Assembly (NCBI RefSeq): GCF_049856175.1
Contig: NZ_JBNDNA010000002.1
Span: forward strand, 186,001 to 250,000
Direction: 5' to 3'
From: JB111 sp049856175
GTDB taxonomy: Bacteria > Actinomycetota > Actinomycetes > Actinomycetales > Actinomycetaceae
DNA: 64,000 bases
The position numbers and the translations under genes were made by a program. The notes beneath the pieces were generated by a model. That model was not told where the DNA came from. It worked only from the letters and a program-made list of their open reading frames with translations, and made no database searches. Positions 38,131 to 46,775 of the stretch are shown here, piece by piece (positions within the stretch are counted from its first letter, which is position 1; each line of letters starts with the position of its first letter).

Positions 38131-39830
38131 CCCACGGCATCCTCCTCGCCCTCACGGACGGCGAGGCCGACGTCGTCCGCGCGATCGACACGCCCGGGTC
38201 CGGAGCCAAGGTCGTCCGGCGGTGCGCGGACCTGGCCGAGCTGCTCGGCGGGGTCGGGGCGGGCATCGGCACCGTCGCCGTGCTCAGCAGCCACATGCCC
38301 GGCGTCGACCGTGCGTCCGTCGGCAGGATCACGGCGGCCGGCGCCCGCGTGCTGCTCGTCGGCCCGGGCCCCGACGCCGGCCGGCTCGCCCAGCTCGGTG
38401 CGGACGCGGTCGCCGCCGAGTCCGACCCGGCCGGGACCGTCGCCGCGATGGCGATCGCCCTCGCGCGCGGCGAGACCGTTCGCGGCCGGCCGGGTGCCGC
38501 GGCGCCCGGCGCCCACGACGGGCAGGGCGGGACGCCCGTTCCCGACGTCGTGCCGGAGGCGTGGACCCGCTCGGTGGCCACGCCCACGGGTCGCGGCGCC
38601 GGGGACGACCAGGCCCAGGAGCGTCCGCCCGGGTCCGCGGACGGCGCGCCGTCGACCGGCGACAAGGACGGGGCGGGACGTCCGACCAGCCGACGGGCGC
38701 TCCACCGGCCCGACGCCGCACCCCGCGCGGCACCGGAACCGCCCGGAAGCGTTCCGACGCCCGACGAGGCGCCCCGGTCGAACGAGGCGCCCCGGCCGGA
38801 TGATCCCGCGGCGGAAGGCACCCCGCCCCACGACGGCGTGATCTCGGAGGTCCCCTGGTGGCTGTCGACGGGCGCTCAGACGACCTCGGCGCCCGCCGAG
38901 GCGACGACGAGCACGCCGGAGGACGTCGTCGACGAGGCCGCGCCGCCGACGGTGCCTCCGCCGGAGGAGCCGGGCCGGATCGTCGTCGTGTGGGGCGCGC
39001 GCGGAGCGCCCGGGCGCACGACCGTGGCCGTCAACCTCGCTGCCGAGGCGGCGGCGCTCGGAACGCGCGCCGTCGTCGTGGACGCCGACACCGAGGCGCC
39101 CGCGCTGGCGCAGGTGCTCGGGCTGCCCGACGACATCTCCTCGATCGCCGCCGTCGCCCGCCATGCCGCGCACGGCAGGCTCGACGCCGACGTCGCTCGC
39201 TCCGCCCTCGCCGAGGTGGCGGACGGGCTCACGGCGCTCACGGGCCTGACCCGGCCGGACCGCTGGCGTGAGCTCGAGAGCGCCGCCCTGGAGTCCGTGT
39301 GGGAGGTGCTGCGGGAGGTCGCGCCGCTCGTCGTCGTCGACGTGGGCGCCGGGGCCGAGCAGGGGGACGGCACCGACTTCGGCCCGGTCCGTCACCAGGC
39401 CACGCTCTCTGCGCTCGCCGCGGCCGACGAGGTCGTCGTCGTCGGGGCCGGGGACCCCGTCGGCGTGCGGCGCCTCGTCCTCGCGCTGACGGAGCTGCGG
39501 GAACGGGACCTCGCTCCCGACGCCCGCAGGACGGTCGTCGTCAACCGCGTGCGTCGGGCCTCGGCCGGCCCCGACCACGAGCGCGCGGTCCGCGAGGCCC
39601 TGTGGCGCTACGGCGGCGACCAGGAGCCGCATCTGGTCCCGGACGACCCGGGAACCGCGGACGGCGCGCTCCTCGCGGGTGCCACGTGGCGCGAGCAGGC
39701 GCCGTCCGGCGGCGCCCGGCGCGCGGTGGAGTCCCTCGCCCGGCACCTCCTCGCGCTCCCGGAGGGCCGCGACGCGCGCTCCCGGTGGTGGCGGCGCGGC
39801 GCACGCGTGGCCCGGACGGGAAGAGGATGA
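38127..39830 (+). CDS. CpaE/TadZ-like ParA-family protein with altered P-loop
   Basis: 567 aa. An N-terminal receiver-like domain (about 1-110), a Pro/Ala/Gly-rich linker (about 115-275), then a ParA/MinD fold: VVVWGARGAPGRTTVAVNLA (P-loop), AVVVDADTEAPALAQVLGLP, LVVVDVGAGAEQ, VVVVGAGDPVGVRRLVLAL. The P-loop reads G-A-P-G-R-T-T, so the usual catalytic Lys is Arg and the ParA signature Lys is also missing; ATP hydrolysis may be weak or lost. CpaE/TadZ proteins position pilus or secretion machines at cell poles. GTG overlaps the SAF gene stop. Confidence 0.82.
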   Translation: MTHGILLALTDGEADVVRAIDTPGSGAKVVRRCADLAELLGGVGAGIGTVAVLSSHMPGVDRASVGRITAAGARVLLVGPGPDAGRLAQLGADAVAAESDPAGTVAAMAIALARGETVRGRPGAAAPGAHDGQGGTPVPDVVPEAWTRSVATPTGRGAGDDQAQERPPGSADGAPSTGDKDGAGRPTSRRALHRPDAAPRAAPEPPGSVPTPDEAPRSNEAPRPDDPAAEGTPPHDGVISEVPWWLSTGAQTTSAPAEATTSTPEDVVDEAAPPTVPPPEEPGRIVVVWGARGAPGRTTVAVNLAAEAAALGTRAVVVDADTEAPALAQVLGLPDDISSIAAVARHAAHGRLDADVARSALAEVADGLTALTGLTRPDRWRELESAALESVWEVLREVAPLVVVDVGAGAEQGDGTDFGPVRHQATLSALAAADEVVVVGAGDPVGVRRLVLALTELRERDLAPDARRTVVVNRVRRASAGPDHERAVREALWRYGGDQEPHLVPDDPGTADGALLAGATWREQAPSGGARRAVESLARHLLALPEGRDARSRWWRRGARVARTGRG

Positions 39831-39837
39831 TCGACCC

Positions 39838-40284
39838 GTGCGCATCTACCTGCCCGCCACGCCCGCCGAGCTCGCCGCCACCCCCGGCGCGGTCCACGCG
39901 CACGCCGTGACGCGTGACCTCGCCGCCGCCGTGCCCGACGAGGACGAGGAGGGCCTGGAGCTCGTCGCCTTCCTCGCCGCCGCCGACGACTCGGTGCGCC
40001 GCCGCTCCGAGCTCGACGCGCCCGGTGCGGCTCGCAGGGTCGTCGTCTCGGCCGACGTGGCCGACGGCGCGGCGATCCCCGTGCCGGGCGGGCTCCCGAG
40101 CCTCGTCCGCCTCGAGGCACCGGTCGGCTGGGACGCCGTCGCGGCGATCCACGTCGACGAGGCGTCCGTACAGGTCGACGTCGAGGCCGCCGCGGCGGGG
40201 GACGACGAGGTCTTCGAACGTGTCGCCGAGCTCGACCTGATGTGGTTCGACCCGAGCGAGCGGGCGACGATCCTCGAGGGCTGA
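39838..40284 (+). CDS. DUF6912 family protein
   Basis: 148 aa. Starts VRIYLPATPAELAATPGAVH and continues with an alternating strand/helix pattern (RRVVVSADVADGAAIPVPGG; VQVDVEAAAAGDDEVFERVA) and the end LMWFDPSERATIL, matching the actinobacterial DUF6912 family (symbolic name only). Both ends seem complete. GATGAT at 39826-39831 lies 6 nt before the GTG, suggesting its own leaderless transcript although it follows the CpaE-like gene by 7 nt. No catalytic motif is visible. Confidence 0.75.
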   Translation: MRIYLPATPAELAATPGAVHAHAVTRDLAAAVPDEDEEGLELVAFLAAADDSVRRRSELDAPGAARRVVVSADVADGAAIPVPGGLPSLVRLEAPVGWDAVAAIHVDEASVQVDVEAAAAGDDEVFERVAELDLMWFDPSERATILEG

Positions 40285-40350
40285 GCGAGGGGGCGTCCGC
40301 CCGGTCGCACCGCCGATCGGTCTCAGGCCGGTCAGGCCCCGGAGCGGGGC

Positions 40351-40455
40351 CCGACCGCCGTGGTCAGCCGCCCGACCGCCGTGGTCAGCCGCCCGGCCGC
40401 CGTGGTCAGCCGCCCGGCCGCCGTGGTCAGCCGCCCGGCCGCCGCGGTCAGCCGC
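40351..40455. repeat. 21-bp tandem array containing the sbcC stop codon
   Basis: Five units of CCGACCGCCGTGGTCAGCCGC and close variants, exact 21-bp period. TCA recurs at 40364, 40385, 40406, 40427 and 40448; the last is the minus-strand sbcC stop. Degenerate half-units continue inside the gene end. The converging gene is DUF6912, whose stop is 64 bp away. Confidence 0.88.
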
Positions 40456-43400
40456 CCGCCCGCACGGTCAGCGTGGAGCCCCGTCCGTCGGGTCGGTGGC
40501 GGACGTTGACCTGGTCGCCGATGCGCTGCTTCATCTCGCCCACGTGGCTGATGAGCCCTACCGTGCGCCCGTGGTCGCGCAGGGCGCCCAGCTCGTTCAT
40601 CACCGAGTCGAGGGTCTCGGGGTCGAGCGTGCCGAAGCCCTCGTCGACGAACAGCGTGCCGAGCTCGATGCCGCCGGACTCGGCACCGACGACGTCCGCG
40701 AGCCCCAGCGCGAGGGACAACGAGACGTAGAAGGTCTCGCCGCCGGACAGGGTGCGGGTCGCCCGCGGCGCGGAGGTGTGCGTGTCGAGAACGCTGAGGC
40801 CGAGGCCGACGGCGCGCGCACGCACCCCCTCCTCCCGCTCGTCGGTGCGCTCGAGCAGGTAGCGCCCCGACGACATCGTCGTCAGGCGGTCGTTGGCCGC
40901 CGCCAGCACCTCCTCGAACCGGCGCAGCAGCACGTAGGTGGCCAGGGTGATGCCCGTGCGGGACTCGCGTCCGGCGGCGAGGTCCGCGACCCGGACCAGG
41001 GGGGTGTCCGACTCCGCGTCGGCGGCGTGCCGGGCGATCTCGTCGCGCAGGGTCCGGGCCGCCGCCGTCGTGTCCTCCAGGGTGCGGCGGGCCGCGTCGT
41101 GCGCCGCGGACGCCTGCTCGAGCTCCGCCGCGCGGGCCTCCCGTGCCGCCTGGGCCTGCCCGGGGTCGGCCGTCGACCGCTCGGTGAGCGCGGCGATCTC
41201 GTCCTCGGCGAGGCCCGCGGCGACCCGCGCGGTGCCGGCCTCGTGGGCGGAGACCCGTCGCTGCGCCGCGAGCCGGTCGTCCTCGGTGAGGACGGCCGCC
41301 CGAGCGCTCTCGGCGTCGGCGAGGTCCGAGCCGGTCAGGTGTGCGTCGGCCTCCGCGCGCGCGGCCTCGGCGGACCGCCTGCGGTCGAGCAGCTCGCGCA
41401 CGGCGCCGGCGAGCGCTCGTGCGCGAGCTGCGCGGGCGCCGAGCGCGGCGGCCCGGTCGGCGACGGACGCGTGCCCCTCCCGGGCGTCGCGGACCGCGCG
41501 GTCGTCGTCCTCCAGCGATGTGCGCATGGCGTCCAGCCCGGCCGCGAGCGCGGCACGCTCGGACTCGTCCGCGGCACGGAGCTCCGACTCGCGGGCTGCT
41601 CGGGCGTCGTGCTCGGCCAGTGCGGTGTCCAGCCGGGCGACCTCCGCGACCTGCTGCTCGGCCGCGCCCACGGCGGCCCGGGCGGCGGCGAGGGTATCGG
41701 TGGCGTCGTCGACGCTCAGCTCGCCCGCCGCCGCGGTCGCCGCCGTGAGCTGCTCCTCGGCGGCGGCCAGGGTCGAGGACGCCGCGGACAACGCGCGGTC
41801 GGCGCCGGCCCGGGACTGCTCGGCGGCCGCGAGGTCCTCGTCGCTCACCGGCCGGTCGGAGCCCGGCCGGGGGGCGGGGTGGTCCGTGGAACCGCACACC
41901 GGGCACGGGGCATCGTCGACGAGGTCGCGTGCCAGGCGCCCGGCGACCTCGTCCCGCCAGCGGGCGCGCAGCTCGTTCTCGCGTGCCTGCGCGGACTCGG
42001 CGGCCGTGCGCGCGGCCGTCAGCGCCTCGCTCGCGGCGTCGCGCTCCGTCCGTCGCCGCTCGGCGAGCCGGGCGGCGGCGAGCCGACCCTCCGCGTCGGT
42101 GACCGCCGCCCGGGCACCCGAGAGCCCGGCGGCCGCGACCTGCGCCGCCCGGCGCTGCTCGAGCAGCTCCGCCCGCGCGCCGGGCAGGGACCGGATCGCC
42201 TCCGCGCGGCCCGAGATCCGGCGGTCGAGGTCGGCGATGCCCGCCTCGCTCCTCGCGATCCGCGCGCGCCGGTCCGCGAGGCCGGCCTCCGTGGCGACCA
42301 GGGCCGCCAGGCGCCCCTGCTCGGTCGCGGCACGCTCCCGCTCGGCGTCGAGCGCGTCGGCACGGGCGGCGAGGTCCCCGTCCCCGGACCGGGCGGCCGC
42401 GACGAGCCCGGCCGGGGCACCCCCGGGGGCCTGCCCGTCCGGCTCTCCCTCGGGAAACTGCTCAGCGGCAGCGACGAGCCCGTCCGGGGCACCATCGGCG
42501 GACCGCTCGGCCAGAGTGACGAGCTCGTCCAGCGCGTGGTCGCGCGCCCGCTCGGCCCGATCGGCGGCGTCGAGCGCGACCACGACCGGTCGTGCGGCGG
42601 CGTCCGAGGTCAGCGCCGTCCGGCTCAGCTCGACCTCGCCGGCCGCGGCCTCGAGCGTCGCCCGCTCGGCGAGCAGCGCGGTACGCCGCGTGATCGCGCG
42701 GTGCAGCGCGCGCTGGGCGTCGAGGTGCTCCTGGGCCGCCCGGTCCGCGGCGCGGGCCGCCTCGTGCGTGTCTGCCGCCGCCGCCCGCCGTGTCGAGAGC
42801 TCCGCCAGCAGCGGGCCGAGCACCTCCTCCGCAGCGTCCGGGTCGATCGACTCCGCGGCCGTGACCAGCCGATCGCGCCCGCCCTCGTCCAGGCGGCCGT
42901 GCTCCGCGACGGCCGTCGCCCGCCGGCCCGCCGCCTCGGCCGCCCTCTGCGCGGCCGCACGGGAGGCACGGGCCCGGTCCGCGAGGATCGACTGGACGTC
43001 CTCGTACAGGGACGTGGCGAAGATCTGCTGGAGGACCTGCTGCCGCTCGGCGACGCCGGCGCGGAGGAAACGCGCGAACTGCCCCTGCGGCAGCACGACC
43101 GTCTGCGTGAACTGCTCCTTGGTCAGCCCGAGGATCGAGCCGAGCTCGGTGCCGACCTCCTGGACGTGCGCCGAGACCTGCTCGCCCGGCGGTTCCTCGC
43201 CCTCGGGCACCGCGGAGAGGTCGTCGGAGGCGAGCCGCCACAGGCGCGCCGTCGGGTTGACCGTCGTCATGCCCGTGCCGCGTTGCTTGGGTCGCTGGTA
43301 GGCGGGCGTCCGGCGCACCCGGTACACGCCCCGTGAGGTGGACAGCACGAGGTCCACGACGGGCTCCACGCCCGGCTCGGCGTGCTGCGAGTGCATCCGG

Positions 43401-43594
43401 CTGCGGTGCGACCCGCCCGTGTCCGCGACGTCCCCGTACAGCGCGAAGACGATCGCGTCGACGATCGTCGTCTTGCCCGCCCCGGTCGGCCCCTCGAGCA
43501 GGAACAGGCCGGACGCCCCGAGCCGGTCGATGTCGATCGTGTGCCGACCGGCGAACGGGCCGACGGCCTCGAGCGTGAGCCGGTGCAGGCGCAT
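40448..43594 (-). CDS. sbcC: SbcC, ATPase subunit of the SbcCD nuclease
   Basis: 1048 aa. Rad50-like: Walker A LLEGPTGAGKTTIVDAIVFA (about residue 35), Q-loop region FTQTVVLPQGQFARFL, two long Ala/Arg/Glu coiled-coil arms, zinc hook DDAPCPVCGSTDHP (C-P-V-C, about residue 566), ABC signature TLSGGETFYVSLSLALGLAD and Walker B LGTLFVDEGFGTLD. With SbcD it cleaves hairpins and protein-blocked DNA ends. The ATG shares one base with the sbcD stop (TGATG). Its stop lies in the last unit of a 21-bp tandem array. Confidence 0.95.
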   Translation of the reverse strand: MRLHRLTLEAVGPFAGRHTIDIDRLGASGLFLLEGPTGAGKTTIVDAIVFALYGDVADTGGSHRSRMHSQHAEPGVEPVVDLVLSTSRGVYRVRRTPAYQRPKQRGTGMTTVNPTARLWRLASDDLSAVPEGEEPPGEQVSAHVQEVGTELGSILGLTKEQFTQTVVLPQGQFARFLRAGVAERQQVLQQIFATSLYEDVQSILADRARASRAAAQRAAEAAGRRATAVAEHGRLDEGGRDRLVTAAESIDPDAAEEVLGPLLAELSTRRAAAADTHEAARAADRAAQEHLDAQRALHRAITRRTALLAERATLEAAAGEVELSRTALTSDAAARPVVVALDAADRAERARDHALDELVTLAERSADGAPDGLVAAAEQFPEGEPDGQAPGGAPAGLVAAARSGDGDLAARADALDAERERAATEQGRLAALVATEAGLADRRARIARSEAGIADLDRRISGRAEAIRSLPGARAELLEQRRAAQVAAAGLSGARAAVTDAEGRLAAARLAERRRTERDAASEALTAARTAAESAQARENELRARWRDEVAGRLARDLVDDAPCPVCGSTDHPAPRPGSDRPVSDEDLAAAEQSRAGADRALSAASSTLAAAEEQLTAATAAAGELSVDDATDTLAAARAAVGAAEQQVAEVARLDTALAEHDARAARESELRAADESERAALAAGLDAMRTSLEDDDRAVRDAREGHASVADRAAALGARAARARALAGAVRELLDRRRSAEAARAEADAHLTGSDLADAESARAAVLTEDDRLAAQRRVSAHEAGTARVAAGLAEDEIAALTERSTADPGQAQAAREARAAELEQASAAHDAARRTLEDTTAAARTLRDEIARHAADAESDTPLVRVADLAAGRESRTGITLATYVLLRRFEEVLAAANDRLTTMSSGRYLLERTDEREEGVRARAVGLGLSVLDTHTSAPRATRTLSGGETFYVSLSLALGLADVVGAESGGIELGTLFVDEGFGTLDPETLDSVMNELGALRDHGRTVGLISHVGEMKQRIGDQVNVRHRPDGRGSTLTVRAGG

Positions 43595-44790
43595 CAGGCG
43601 GACCGCCGCATCGCCTCGGCGGCCTCGACCGCCGCGCGGAGCGCGTCCCGCTCCGGTGCGGTCGCCTCGGCGCCGCCGGCGTCGGCGACGAACTGCGCGG
43701 CGATCTCGACGGGGTCCTCCGCGGCGGTCACCCGCAGCGGCCCGACCACCGGTGTCGCGCCATCGGGCTCGTGGAAGAGGACCAGCAGGTGGGGGAGGTG
43801 CTCGAGGATCCGGGACCGCATGTGGGCGGGGCGCGTGGCGTCCGTGACCCGCACGCGCACGTGGTCCCCGGCGTGGTGGTCGAACGACCCGGAGGTGAGC
43901 TCGTCGATCGTGCCGGTCAGGGTCGCCAGGCGCCGCAGCACGGGGGCCTCGACGAGCTCGGTCGACACCTCCCCGCCCGCCAGGTCGACCAGCACGCTGG
44001 ACTTCACGTGGTGCTCCTCGGAGAAGGAGAACGCCACCGGCGAGCCCGAGTACCGGGCCGGGACCCGCCCGCCGACGCGCTGGGGGCCGTGCAGGTGCCC
44101 GAGCGCCGCGTAGTCGACGTCCGCGGTGCCGGACGCCAGGACCCCCGAGGGCACGACCTCGATCCCGCCGACCCGCAGGTCCCGCTCGGACTCGCTCGCC
44201 TCGCCGCCCGCGACGAACGCGTGCGCCATGACCACCGCCGGCACGCGGGTGGCGTCGCCGGCCCTGCGGCGCGCGAGGTCGGCGTGCACCCGCGCCATCG
44301 CCGCCGTGACGACGCCCTCGTGGCTGCGCGGCGGCCGGACCGGCTCGCCGTCGTCGCCGGGCTCGGCGAGGTCGGCGCGCGCCATGTCCGGATCGAGGTA
44401 GGGCAGCGGGTACACGTACGCGCCCACGCCGCCCTCGGCGTCCGGGAGGAGGGTGGGCCGGCCGACGTCGGGCACCCGGGTGCGGATCGACAGGCGCTCG
44501 TCGAGCAGGGCGGCCGAGAACCCGAGGCGCACGGCGGAGTCGTGGTTGCCGGGGGTGAGGACCACCCGCGTGAGCTCGGTCAGCCGCGCGAGGGCCTCCC
44601 CGAGCAGCGTGACGGAGTCCGCCGGCGGGATCGCCCGGTCGTAGACGTCGCCCGCGACGACGACGGCGTCGACCCGCTCCGAGCGCACGACCTCGACGAG
44701 GTGGTCGAGGTAGGCGGCGTGCGCCTCCGTGAGGTCCACGCCGTGCAGGGTCCGGCCCAGGTGCCAGTCGGAGGTGTGCAGGATCCGCAT
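43594..44790 (-). CDS. sbcD: SbcD, nuclease subunit of SbcCD
   Basis: 398 aa. Mre11-type metallophosphoesterase: MRILHTSDWHLGRTL, VVVAGDVYDRAIPP, VLTPGNHDSAVRLG, VVMAHAF and ALGHLHGPQ hold all the metal ligands. C-terminal capping domain follows. First gene of the sbcD-sbcC operon. TACCGT at 44798-44803 (minus strand) sits 7 nt before the ATG, so the transcript is probably leaderless; no LexA-like box was seen. Confidence 0.95.
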   Translation of the reverse strand: MRILHTSDWHLGRTLHGVDLTEAHAAYLDHLVEVVRSERVDAVVVAGDVYDRAIPPADSVTLLGEALARLTELTRVVLTPGNHDSAVRLGFSAALLDERLSIRTRVPDVGRPTLLPDAEGGVGAYVYPLPYLDPDMARADLAEPGDDGEPVRPPRSHEGVVTAAMARVHADLARRRAGDATRVPAVVMAHAFVAGGEASESERDLRVGGIEVVPSGVLASGTADVDYAALGHLHGPQRVGGRVPARYSGSPVAFSFSEEHHVKSSVLVDLAGGEVSTELVEAPVLRRLATLTGTIDELTSGSFDHHAGDHVRVRVTDATRPAHMRSRILEHLPHLLVLFHEPDGATPVVGPLRVTAAEDPVEIAAQFVADAGGAEATAPERDALRAAVEAAEAMRRSA

Positions 44791-44897
44791 GGTGCTCACG
44801 GTAGGCGGACCGGCCGACATCGCCCGCGGCGTCCACAGCCTGTCCGTCCGCCCCGGGGACGGGCCCGCCCGCCCCGGGTACGGGCCCGGCGGCGGCC

Positions 44898-45704
44898 TCA
44901 GTCCTCCTGGCCGGACAGGATCTCGAGCACGAGGTCGTGCAGGTGCCCGTTCGTGGCGACGGCGTCGGTCCCCCAGGGACCGTCCTCGCCGTCGAGGGAG
45001 GTGAACCGTCCTCCCGCCTCGGTGATGATCGGGACGAGCGCCACCATGTCGTGCAGCGCGAGCTCGGGCTCGGTCGCCACGTCGACAGCGCCCTCGGCCA
45101 GCAGCATGTAGCTCCAGAAGTCGCCGTACGCGCGGGTGCGCCAGCACTCCTGGGCGAGGGAGAGGAAGGCGCGCAGGCGGCCGCGCTCGGCCCAGCCGCC
45201 GAGGGACGAGTAGGACAGGGAGGCGTCGGACACGTCGCTCACCCGGGAGACCTGGAGCTGGCGCGCCGAGGAGAGCGAGCGTCCGGTCCACGCCCCCGTC
45301 CCGCTGCCGGCCCACCAGCGCCGCTGCAGCGCCGGCGCCGAGACGACCCCGAGCACGACCTCGCCGTCCTCGACGAGCCCGATGAGGGTGGCCCACACCG
45401 GCACGCCGCGCACGAAGTTCTTGGTCCCGTCGATCGGGTCGACCACCCACTGTCGCTGCGAGTGCCCGGTCGCCCCCATCTCCTCGCCGATGATCGCGTC
45501 GCGCGGCCGCGTGCGGGCCAGCTGGGCGCGCACGAGCTCCTCAGCACCGCGGTCGGCGTCCGTCACGGGGGTGAGGTCCGGCTTCGCGGTGACCTCGAGG
45601 TCGACGGCGCCGAAGCGGGCCGTCGTGTGGGCGTCCACCTGGTCGGCGATCACGTGGGCGAGGCGCAGGTCGTCGTCGATACGCCTGGTGGGGCCGGTGC
45701 TCAT
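44898..45704 (-). CDS. hisN: Inositol monophosphatase-family enzyme, probable histidinol-phosphatase
   Basis: 268 aa. Metal-binding motifs of the IMPase superfamily are complete: IIGEEMGATG, WVVDPIDGTKNFVRGVPVWA and LHDMVALVPIITEAGGRFTS. The length and the sequence following DPIDGTKNF favour the actinobacterial HisN (L-histidinol-phosphate phosphatase) group over inositol phosphatase, but this is not certain. It follows rsgA with an ATGA overlap; in addition TACGGT at 45711-45716 (minus strand) lies 6 nt before the ATG. A two-copy 20-bp repeat (CCGCCCCGGGGACGGGCCCG type) lies just past its stop at about 44848-44889. Confidence 0.82.
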   Translation of the reverse strand: MSTGPTRRIDDDLRLAHVIADQVDAHTTARFGAVDLEVTAKPDLTPVTDADRGAEELVRAQLARTRPRDAIIGEEMGATGHSQRQWVVDPIDGTKNFVRGVPVWATLIGLVEDGEVVLGVVSAPALQRRWWAGSGTGAWTGRSLSSARQLQVSRVSDVSDASLSYSSLGGWAERGRLRAFLSLAQECWRTRAYGDFWSYMLLAEGAVDVATEPELALHDMVALVPIITEAGGRFTSLDGEDGPWGTDAVATNGHLHDLVLEILSGQED

Positions 45705-46762
45705 CGCTCGACCGTACCCGGAACCCCGTGCAACGCCGCGGCCAACCGCCGGAACGACTCCAGGCGCGCCGCCCGGGCCTCGGCCGTCGCGCCGTCGGCC
45801 TCGGCCACCCAGTCGTCGAGCGCGCAGTCCGGGGAGTCGTCGGCGTGCGTGCACCCGCGCGGGCACAGCTCCGCGGCCCCGGCGAGGTCGGTGAAGCCGG
45901 CGAGCAGGGAGTCGGCGGAGACGTGGGCGAGCCCGAACGAGCGCACGCCCGGGGTGTCGATGACCCATCCGCCGCCCGGCAGCTCGAGCGCGACGGCGGA
46001 GCTCGAGGTGTGCCGACCGCGACCCGTCACCTCGTTGACGTGGCTCGTGGCCCGCTCGGCGCCCTCGACGAGCGCGTTGACGAGCGTGGACTTGCCGACC
46101 CCGGAGTGCCCGACGAGCACGGTCGTACGCCCCGCCAGCAGACCACGCATCTCCTGAAGCCCGCGCACCGCCCCGTCCGCCCCGGGCGCCTCGCCCATCC
46201 CGCCGACGACGACGTGGCCCACCTCGAGCGCCGCGTACCCCGCGAGCAGCTCGTCGGGCCCCGTCAGGTCGGACTTCGTCAGCACGAGGAGGGGGTCCAT
46301 GCCGGCGTCGTAGGCCGCCACGAGGAACCGGTCGATCATCCGCGGCCGCGGGGGCGGGTCGGCCAGCGCCGTGACGACCGCGAGCTGGTCGGCGTTGGCC
46401 ACGACCGGCCGCTCGACGCCGACCGTGTCGCCGTCCTCCGCGCTGCGCCGCAGCACCGTGCGGCGCTCCGCCACGCCGACCATCCGGGCGAGCGTGTCGA
46501 CCTCGCCGCTGACGTCGCCGACGAGGGCGACCTCGTCCCCGACGACGACGGCCGTGCGCGTGCGGTTGAGCTCGCGCGCCTTGACGGCGGTGACCCGTGT
46601 CCCGTCCGCGGTCCCCACCCGGTAGCGGCCGCGGTCGACGGCCAGGACGGTGCCCGGCGTGGCGTCGTCGTGGGCGGGGCGGGTCTTCGTGCGCGGGCGC
46701 GTGCCCCTGCCGGGGCGCACGCGGACCCGTTCGTCGTCCGTCCCGACGTCGCGCCGGCTCAC
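45701..46762 (-). CDS. rsgA: RsgA, ribosome-dependent GTPase
   Basis: 353 aa. Circularly permuted GTPase: G4 VLTKSDLTGP comes before G1 VLVGHSGVGKSTLVNAL (about residue 220) and G3 WVIDTPGVRSFG. An N-terminal OB fold (GTVLAVDRGRYRVGT) and the C-terminal zinc knuckle CPRGCTHADDSPDC are present. RsgA matures and checks the 30S subunit. Between aroA (13-bp gap) and hisN-like (4-nt overlap) in one operon. Confidence 0.95.
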   Translation of the reverse strand: MSRRDVGTDDERVRVRPGRGTRPRTKTRPAHDDATPGTVLAVDRGRYRVGTADGTRVTAVKARELNRTRTAVVVGDEVALVGDVSGEVDTLARMVGVAERRTVLRRSAEDGDTVGVERPVVANADQLAVVTALADPPPRPRMIDRFLVAAYDAGMDPLLVLTKSDLTGPDELLAGYAALEVGHVVVGGMGEAPGADGAVRGLQEMRGLLAGRTTVLVGHSGVGKSTLVNALVEGAERATSHVNEVTGRGRHTSSSAVALELPGGGWVIDTPGVRSFGLAHVSADSLLAGFTDLAGAAELCPRGCTHADDSPDCALDDWVAEADGATAEARAARLESFRRLAAALHGVPGTVER

Positions 46763-46775
46763 CGCCTCGCCCCGC

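Noticed and set aside
40496..43336. A 946-codon plus-strand frame
   Set aside because: Antisense shadow of sbcC, composition artefact.
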